From contig DASYAN010000138.1 in NCBI GenBank assembly GCA_036501345.1, positions 1-9,144 of the forward strand: a stretch of 9,144 nucleotides of DNA. Reading direction: 5' to 3'. This DNA comes from DASYAN01 sp036501345 (GTDB lineage: Bacteria; Chloroflexota; Ktedonobacteria; Ktedonobacterales; Ktedonobacteraceae). Made by a program: the position numbers and the translations under genes. Shown here one piece after another: positions 4,928 through 9,144 of the stretch (its first letter is position 1; each line of letters begins with the position of its first letter). The notes beneath the pieces were generated by a model. That model ran no database searches. It saw nothing but the letters and a program-made list of their open reading frames with translations, and was not told the origin of the DNA.

Positions 4928-7617
4928 GAGTCGTAGTCTCCGTAAATTTCTTCTTCATCTCCTTCGCCATCTTTTGGGTCGGTTTCATTTTCGCTTGCTT
5001 CTTGTTCTGGCAGAGAGGGCAGTTGAAACAGGGAAAATTGCTGAGCATAACTCACGTCAATACCTTGAAGGATATCCCGTGCTTCTGCATCACAAAGACG
5101 CTGGACGCCAAACTTTTCTTCAGCCTCAACAGAAGCAAGAAATGCGGCAATATGTTTGGCGGTAAGAGGGGTCTGCTGAGAGGAAACCGTGCGTCGCTTG
5201 CGCAGTTCCGCAGAGAGCATCTGCCACTCGTGCATGGAGTGATGATGCAAGAGCGTAAAGTGTGTGGCCAGACAGGTCGTCCACTCTCCACCCACAAAAG
5301 CAAATACCCGACTGATATCAAACGGATCGTAGCGCACCTCTACCTCAGTGTTCTCAACTTCGGCTTTGGCAAATGTGTCTGACCAATAGAACTCATAATG
5401 GATTTTTATGCCTTTTCGGGGGATCACTTTCGCCGTAGCTCGGTCCGGTGTCGGCATCGTTTTCATCAAAAACGCGAGGTCATAGCGAATAGCTTGATAG
5501 GGTCGTACTCCGCCAATAACCATTCCTGCTTCAAATTCCTCTCGTGGGGTCCGTTCAAGGGTCGAGTGATAACGCGTATCATAGACGTCGTAACACCACT
5601 GACAGAGTTTTCGATACAACGCTGCTAACGTCCAGGTGGCCTTTCGCTTCGGATCAACTGACGGCGTGGTTTCACGCAGTTTCTTGCTCGCCTGCGTATT
5701 TCCCAGAACGTTGTTCAGAAAACTCGTGTTTGTGGTGCCAAACAAGCGCTCAATGACGGAACCCGCACGTGGTGAAGCCGCTGGGCGCTCCAACTTGGTC
5801 ACTACATAAAAGGCAAGCAACGACTCGAAGTAGGTGCTGTTGAAATCAGCTCCGCCATCCACAATCAATGTTTGAGGTAATCGCCCATGCCGTCGGACAC
5901 ATTCTCGTAGCACCATCATATCTGAGCGGTGAGAAGGAGCATCATAAGATAAATACAGAGCAAAGACGCGTCGTGAATAGGCATCGGTCATCACCGTTGC
6001 CCACGGTTTACCAAGAACTTTGCCCGTTCGCGAACAGCGAAGTTGAATATCTAACAGATCGTGATCAAGATGCACAATCTGCCAGGGAAAATCTCCGTGG
6101 CGAGGTGTACTTTGATCAAGCACCAGATAGGGAACTTGTTCCTGGTAAGCGGCACGACGCCCTTTGCGCTTCAACGTTTGCTCATACCCTTTTCTTTTGT
6201 TGATTTCTTTACAATAGGTTTTGTAACTTGGAGGATGAATCCCATTCGCCTCGCAATAGCGAACCATTTGCCCCCAAGAATGGATTTTTGGCTTTTGTCG
6301 ATCCGTTTCATAATCATTCTGGATGTACTCTAACATGGCCTTGAGAGCCTCTTCGGGGAGGACTCGCTTGGTATTTCCACTCCGTTGATACTTCGAGATT
6401 AATCCAATATATCCGTGACCGTACTTCTGCTCGGCGGCGTCCCACTTCACTTCCCAATCACGAAGCGTGCGATACGGCACACCAAGTTGCTCCGGCGTCT
6501 CCCCTGACAGGTATCTCTGGAGGAGCTGGTATCTACGATTTGCCGCCTGATAGTCTTGTTTTTTCGCTTTTGCCAGTATCAGCGCCTCTGCATCACTTAC
6601 ATGGTATTGAGATGCAGGATCTCCTTGAACTGGTTGCGTCATCACTCCCTGAGAAACCAGTGCATGAAATTCCTCTGATCGGATTTCCACCCAGTCACCA
6701 CGTTCAGAACGCAAGGCGATAGAGGTTTCTCCGTGGTTGTACATCGTCCAGGCTTGCCTATCCCAAATCACTCCCTGTCCGATTCCCACTTCTACAAAAG
6801 GACTATTCGATTTCTCGTAAGGAGTTCCTGCCAGAATGAGATACGCACGCGCAACCTCACCATCGCGAAAGATATGCACAGAGGCAGTTTCTGCGAGAGG
6901 GGCTGATGCAAGATCAACGGAAAATTGCTTGAGGAGTAATGCGCTGTAGACATGTTGAGCATCAACATATTCCAACAAGGTTTCCAATGTCATGACTGGC
7001 TCTTCTGTAAAGAGTTCCTGCATGATTTTCAAGGCCGATGCCTCAACTTGCAACTGTGGATCACGGAGGTAGCCCTCAAGGAAACGCAGGTTACGGACAT
7101 ACGTTGGGTTCAGTTTACCAGATGTGCATACTTCATATGCTAAGCCGTAACGGGCCGCATACTTCTCCCCTGGAGGACACCTCCATTGCCCCTGTGCATC
7201 ACGTTGGTACCTGTTCGGCATGGTTTCAGCCAGTTCAACTAATTTCTCCTCTGGCTTCCATTCTTCCCATCCTGCACGATCTGTTCGTAAGACAAAGAAA
7301 TCAGGTGTGTTCCAGAACACAACAGGACGGCCGCTTTTCGAGACATATCGCATTTCTATCTTCGATGGCTGATCATAATACTCTAACACGCTATCATTAT
7401 ATTCATGAGTCGTAATGGCCGCAAACTCTTCTGTCCGGCTCTCAAATTGAATGGTTCTTCCCATTTTGCTACTGGGATATCGACCCGTCCAGTTTCCCAC
7501 ACGGCTCTGTCTACTTCGAACTGGTTCAGATGATCGAATCTGTTGTATTACCTTTCGTGCCATCTCAGAGAACTTTAAACAATCACACCACAAAGAAAAC
7601 GCAATATCCTGCATCAT
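4921..7617 (-). CDS. tnsB: TnsA-TnsB fusion transposase (898 aa)
   Basis: Single protein carrying both strand-cutting activities of a Tn7-like element. Residues ~57-165 look like the TnsA restriction-endonuclease fold: E63/E64 (SRTEEF), QP at 83-84, TPDF with D106, then E119-W-K121. Residues ~166-235 resemble the TnsA C-terminal helical domain. An HTH region at ~350-480 includes GVPYRTLRDW and GHGYIGLISKY. The RNase H-like core has D518 (HLDHD), D587 (LIVDGGADF) and E623 (SVIERLFG), giving DD(35)E. A Mu-type beta-barrel lies near 725-790. The last 28 residues are strongly acidic and may contact TnsC (inference). First gene of the operon. Its start is uncertain: ATG 7617 has only a weak GAGAG site, ATG 7614 is adjacent, and M19 at 7563 has no clear site. 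Cleavage of both strands predicts cut-and-paste movement. Confidence 0.93.
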   Translation of the reverse strand: MMQDIAFSLWCDCLKFSEMARKVIQQIRSSEPVRSRQSRVGNWTGRYPSSKMGRTIQFESRTEEFAAITTHEYNDSVLEYYDQPSKIEMRYVSKSGRPVVFWNTPDFFVLRTDRAGWEEWKPEEKLVELAETMPNRYQRDAQGQWRCPPGEKYAARYGLAYEVCTSGKLNPTYVRNLRFLEGYLRDPQLQVEASALKIMQELFTEEPVMTLETLLEYVDAQHVYSALLLKQFSVDLASAPLAETASVHIFRDGEVARAYLILAGTPYEKSNSPFVEVGIGQGVIWDRQAWTMYNHGETSIALRSERGDWVEIRSEEFHALVSQGVMTQPVQGDPASQYHVSDAEALILAKAKKQDYQAANRRYQLLQRYLSGETPEQLGVPYRTLRDWEVKWDAAEQKYGHGYIGLISKYQRSGNTKRVLPEEALKAMLEYIQNDYETDRQKPKIHSWGQMVRYCEANGIHPPSYKTYCKEINKRKGYEQTLKRKGRRAAYQEQVPYLVLDQSTPRHGDFPWQIVHLDHDLLDIQLRCSRTGKVLGKPWATVMTDAYSRRVFALYLSYDAPSHRSDMMVLRECVRRHGRLPQTLIVDGGADFNSTYFESLLAFYVVTKLERPAASPRAGSVIERLFGTTNTSFLNNVLGNTQASKKLRETTPSVDPKRKATWTLAALYRKLCQWCYDVYDTRYHSTLERTPREEFEAGMVIGGVRPYQAIRYDLAFLMKTMPTPDRATAKVIPRKGIKIHYEFYWSDTFAKAEVENTEVEVRYDPFDISRVFAFVGGEWTTCLATHFTLLHHHSMHEWQMLSAELRKRRTVSSQQTPLTAKHIAAFLASVEAEEKFGVQRLCDAEARDILQGIDVSYAQQFSLFQLPSLPEQEASENETDPKDGEGDEEEIYGDYDSW

Positions 7618-7651
7618 ACAAGCTCTCTCTCATGAATATTCTCCCACTTCT

Positions 7652-7678
7652 ATTTTACTGAAAAGATAAAATTTCTAA
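7652..7678 (-). promoter_or_regulatory. Weak candidate promoter for the tnsAB-tnsC-tniQ operon
   Basis: On the minus strand TTAGAA (7678-7673) and TAAAAT (7657-7652) are separated by 15 nt, about 35 nt upstream of the tnsAB ATG. The spacer is short, so this is only the best candidate in an AT-rich patch. No other convincing pair was found between the operon and the gene at 7867. Confidence 0.2.
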
Positions 7679-7718
7679 GAACGTGTTTTACTCCCGTCGC
7701 CATGCGGCTGCCCGTTGA

Positions 7719-7732
7719 GAGCAGCACTGCTC
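7719..7732. repeat. Short inverted repeat GAGCAG-CA-CTGCTC
   Basis: Perfect 6-bp arms around CA, in the divergent region between tnsAB and the gene at 7867. A second small one, GCC-ATGC-GGC, lies at 7699-7708. Neither is followed by a T-run. These could be operator half-sites or transposase contacts; no function is assigned. Confidence 0.5.
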
Positions 7733-7766
7733 AGCAAGATGTCGCACAGATGTCTACAGAATGGCA

Positions 7767-7815
7767 TTGTGCTGTGGGCACATGTTGGGTAGTATTGTGA
7801 TAGGCACTCGTTGGG
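7767..7815. repeat. Two ~22-bp direct repeats, TTGTG-N3/5-GGCAC-N2-GTTGGG
   Basis: Copy 1 at 7767-7789 is TTGTG-N5-GGCAC-N2-GTTGGG and copy 2 at 7795-7815 is TTGTG-N3-GGCAC-N2-GTTGGG, 28 bp apart. They lie about 150 bp upstream of tnsAB and about 50 bp upstream of the 212-aa gene. In Tn7 the end next to the tns genes carries tandem ~22-bp TnsB sites, so these could be such sites; they could equally be regulator sites for either flanking gene. No inverted counterpart was found at the left of the window. Confidence 0.6.
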
Positions 7816-7833
7816 AGTGTCGTATGAAATACG
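7805..7833. promoter_or_regulatory. Two adjacent operator-like palindromes upstream of the 212-aa gene
   Basis: CACTC-GTTGG-GAGTG (7805-7819) is followed by CGTAT-GAA-ATACG (7821-7833). TGAAATAC is also repeated directly at 7825-7832 and 7836-7843, an 11-bp step of about one helical turn. The cluster sits immediately before the conserved 5' leader, where a promoter and operator would be expected. No canonical -35/-10 pair was identified. Confidence 0.4.
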
Positions 7834-7869
7834 TTTGAAATACTATATGAAAAAGGAGATATTATAATG
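7833..7869 (+). promoter_or_regulatory. Conserved 5' leader and ribosome binding site of the 212-aa gene
   Basis: 37 nt ending in the ATG, almost identical to the minus-strand leader 1218-1181. It carries AAAAGGAG (7851-7858) with 8 nt before ATG. The only differences from the other copy are three substitutions and one deleted G. This fixes the starts of both genes and links them as one family. Confidence 0.8.
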
Positions 7870-8505
7870 CCACCAAGAGAAGTTCCAAGTGATGCCGGAA
7901 AGGTACAAGAGCAATCATTAAAGAGACCTGTACACGATCCTTTAAGAGCTCGACTTAGAGAACAGGCTTCATCTTCAGTATCACCAGTTACTCCAGAGCG
8001 ACAAGCTGCTAGACGCCAAGAATTTGAAAAAGGACTCTCGCTTTTTGGAGACCCTAATAGAATAGACGCACAAATAAAGGCTGGGATAGAAACACATGAC
8101 TTTCGCGCTGCAAAAAGACGGCGGACAGATGGGCCTGTTAGCACACCAAGTGACATGGCCTCTTCTTCAACGCTAGACAAAGACAAAGGACCTGCTCAGC
8201 ATAGTGACAGTGATCAAGGCCTAGCAGAAGAGGCTCAAGGCTCTGATCAGTGGGTATACAGTGGAAGAATTGGGACTTTATCTCAAGTCAAACGTATATA
8301 CAAAGGAGATATACGTGCTATAAGTGAAACTACTACAGACATAGGAGTAGTAAATGCATTAGATGAATTAAGAAATATGGCAGTTAAAAAAGGACATGTA
8401 GAAAATGATGAATCTTTTATAAGAAAATGGGATGAAAAAGCAAATAATGGAAGTGAAAAATTGCAAGCACTAATGCGACGTCTTGCAACCCATGCAGATG
8501 CTTAA
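7867..8505 (+). CDS. Hypothetical hydrophilic protein (212 aa) with conserved gene ends
   Basis: Family not recognised. The ATG follows the conserved leader with AAGGAG and 8-nt spacing. Residues 1-130 are rich in Pro, Ser, Asp, Gln and Arg and likely disordered. They contain a basic cluster AAKRRRTDGP (81-90) that looks like a nuclear-localisation or nucleic-acid-binding patch, and an Asp/Ser-rich stretch (~96-128). Residues ~131-212 appear foldable and helical, from WVYSGRIGTLSQVKRIYKGD to SEKLQALMRRLATH. There is no signal peptide, membrane segment or enzyme motif. Codon use favours AGA and ATA, unlike the adjacent operon. The gene is divergent from tnsAB and points outward, mirroring the 289-aa gene on the left and sharing its 5' and 3' non-coding units. 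It could be cargo of the Tn7-like element or a host gene family into which the element inserted. Confidence 0.75.
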   Translation: MPPREVPSDAGKVQEQSLKRPVHDPLRARLREQASSSVSPVTPERQAARRQEFEKGLSLFGDPNRIDAQIKAGIETHDFRAAKRRRTDGPVSTPSDMASSSTLDKDKGPAQHSDSDQGLAEEAQGSDQWVYSGRIGTLSQVKRIYKGDIRAISETTTDIGVVNALDELRNMAVKKGHVENDESFIRKWDEKANNGSEKLQALMRRLATHADA

Positions 8506-8575
8506 TTGCAATCATAAGAATCATATAAGACTTTTACATTTAAGTAGCGCTGCATTCTCTCGCAGTGTGATGCCA

Positions 8576-8653
8576 TAGAACGCACAATGCCCCGGCGCTC
8601 ACATCGAACAGCCGGGGCGTTATCGTCTAGACACACTGTCCATAGACTGAGCA
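8576..8653 (+). repeat. 3' unit with GC-rich hairpin, downstream of the 212-aa gene
   Basis: Homologous, in gene sense, to minus-strand 316-234. The hairpin at 8589-8618 has arms GCCCCGG (8589-8595) and CCGGGGC (8612-8618) and a 16-nt loop containing GCTCACATCGAACAG, which matches the other copy except for one base. Here the stem can extend by A-U, A-U and U-G pairs (AAU/GUU). The unit begins about 70 nt past the stop codon. TAGAA at its start aligns with the stop codon of the 289-aa gene, as if coding sequence once reached it. No U-tract follows, so its role as a terminator is uncertain. Confidence 0.8.
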
Positions 8654-8689
8654 CAAAAAAAGCTGAACGGAAAACTTGGCTTGTGGCGA

Positions 8690-8725
8690 GCGTAAAAGAG
8701 CACTGAACATTTACTCCTTTTACGC
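8690..8725. repeat. 9-bp inverted repeat GCGTAAAAG / CTTTTACGC
   Basis: Perfect arms at 8690-8698 and 8717-8725 enclose an 18-nt loop, downstream of the 3' unit of the 212-aa gene. No T-run follows on the plus strand. It could be a secondary transcription-stop structure or a binding site. Confidence 0.6.
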
Positions 8726-8824
8726 ATGCTTCAAGGTCTCTTTTCCATTGAGCAAAAAAACAACGCCTATTTGCTAGGGATCCCTTGGCGAGGTTTGTTG
8801 CCATACCAAATAGGAATGAAAAAG

Positions 8825-8883
8825 TTGCCGCTGCGGCAAACTTCGTCTTCCATTTGCAAGTTGCCGATTGCTGCCCGAAGTTT
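8825..8883. repeat. Overlapping inverted repeats in the gene-free right flank
   Basis: TTGCCGC-T-GCGGCAA (8825-8839) is a perfect 15-bp palindrome. AAACTTCG (8838-8845) and CGAAGTTT (8876-8883) form an 8-bp inverted repeat that overlaps it. The sequence between (TTGCAAGTTGCCGATTGC) is itself partly self-complementary. Open frames through this stretch on both strands look accidental, because they run across the repeats. Confidence 0.6.
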
Positions 8884-8885
8884 TT

Positions 8886-8998
8886 CTGCAAAACTATGCT
8901 TCCTCTATGAGGCAGTTTACCACATACTAGCAAAAAGCCAGAGCAAATCTCCTAACCCACCAAGCTCAATCCGCTATAGATCTCTGCAAAACTAGTAT
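8886..8998 (-). repeat. Further copies of the 18-bp dispersed repeat
   Basis: CTGCAAAACTATGCTTCC at 8886-8903 differs at one base from the copies at 1770 and 1797. A partial copy, CTGCAAAACTA, starts at 8984. ATACTAG (8924-8930) and CTAGTAT (8992-8998) form a 7-bp inverted repeat across the interval. The minus-strand extension CTGCCTCATAGAGGAAGC corresponds to CTCACTCTATCGGAAGC at the left site. Confidence 0.75.
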
Positions 8999-9144
8999 CT
9001 CACCAACTCACCATTCGCACAAGTGGCCAGCCCGTTTCCATTTTTTCAGTGGAGAAAAAGATTGTATGGTAAGAATAGCCCAAAGGAGATGACTGAAGAC
9101 AAAATCGGGGATATTTTGGGACTTTAGTACTAATGTAGGATTGA
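8999..9144. other. Right edge, no supported feature
   Basis: No credible coding frame or RNA gene is seen. An AAAGGAG at 9081-9087 overlaps an ATG that opens only a 12-codon frame, so it is not a usable ribosome binding site for that ATG. With 8506-8998, this makes the last 640 nt of the window gene-free apart from the repeats listed. Confidence 0.5.

Noticed and set aside
1770..8903. 18-bp repeats as the two terminal inverted repeats of the transposon
   Set aside because: All full copies lie in the same orientation, no TGT/ACA termini or 5-bp target duplication could be matched, and the left copies are internal to the run of minus-strand genes.
8502..8933. Minus-strand 143-aa reading frame
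   Set aside because: It runs through the GC-rich hairpin, the 9-bp inverted repeat and the dispersed 18-bp repeat, overlaps the end of the 212-aa gene, and has no recognisable domain.
9081..9132. Possible gene start at the right edge behind AAAGGAG
   Set aside because: The ATG overlaps the AAAGGAG itself and the frame stops after 12 codons.
1..9144. CRISPR-associated transposon (CAST)
   Set aside because: tnsAB, tnsC and tniQ alone invite this idea, but no Cas protein and no regularly spaced repeat array is present, and TniQ is the long TnsD-like kind. A cas locus outside the window cannot be excluded.

Overview
The window carries a Tn7-like transposition operon flanked by two divergent genes of unknown function that point away from it. 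It looks bacterial: genes sit behind AGGAG ribosome binding sites, and the transposition genes are translationally coupled. The long HTH-rich TniQ, the fused TnsA-TnsB transposase and the repeat-rich intergenic DNA would fit an accessory region of a large soil-type genome such as a Ktedonobacteria-like Chloroflexi. That is an impression from protein style, not a demonstrated assignment. No housekeeping gene, tRNA, rRNA, cas gene or CRISPR array is visible.

Layout: (1) 1-313 has no gene and holds nested inverted repeats, ending in a GC-rich hairpin. (2) 314-1183 (-) encodes a hydrophilic, low-complexity protein with an N-terminal tandem repeat. (3) 1253-1519 (-) is a possible 88-aa protein. 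(4) 1520-1863 is gene-free with an 18-bp repeat in two tandem copies. (5) 7617-1864 (-) is the operon tnsAB > tnsC > tniQ. The first junction overlaps (ATGGTGA) and the second has one base between stop and start (TGA-T-ATG). (6) 7618-7866 is a divergent intergenic region with direct repeats and operator-like palindromes. (7) 7867-8505 (+) encodes a second hydrophilic protein. (8) 8506-9144 is gene-free and holds a copy of the GC-rich hairpin, other inverted repeats and a third copy of the 18-bp repeat.

How the genes should work together: TnsAB carries an apparently intact TnsA-type nuclease (E63/E64, D106, E119-x-K121) and an intact DD(35)E transposase (D518, D587, E623). TnsC is the AAA+ regulator. 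TniQ is a 579-aa TnsD-like target selector with a zinc-binding N-terminal half and about four C-terminal HTH-like repeats. This predicts cut-and-paste transposition to a fixed DNA sequence rather than CRISPR-guided insertion.

The most unusual signal lies in the two outward-facing genes. Their proteins show no obvious similarity, yet they share a nearly identical ~37-nt 5' leader up to the ATG and a homologous ~80-nt 3' unit containing a 30-nt hairpin with a conserved loop. They look like two members of a family with conserved ends and variable coding interiors. Transposon ends and target-site duplications could not be defined.
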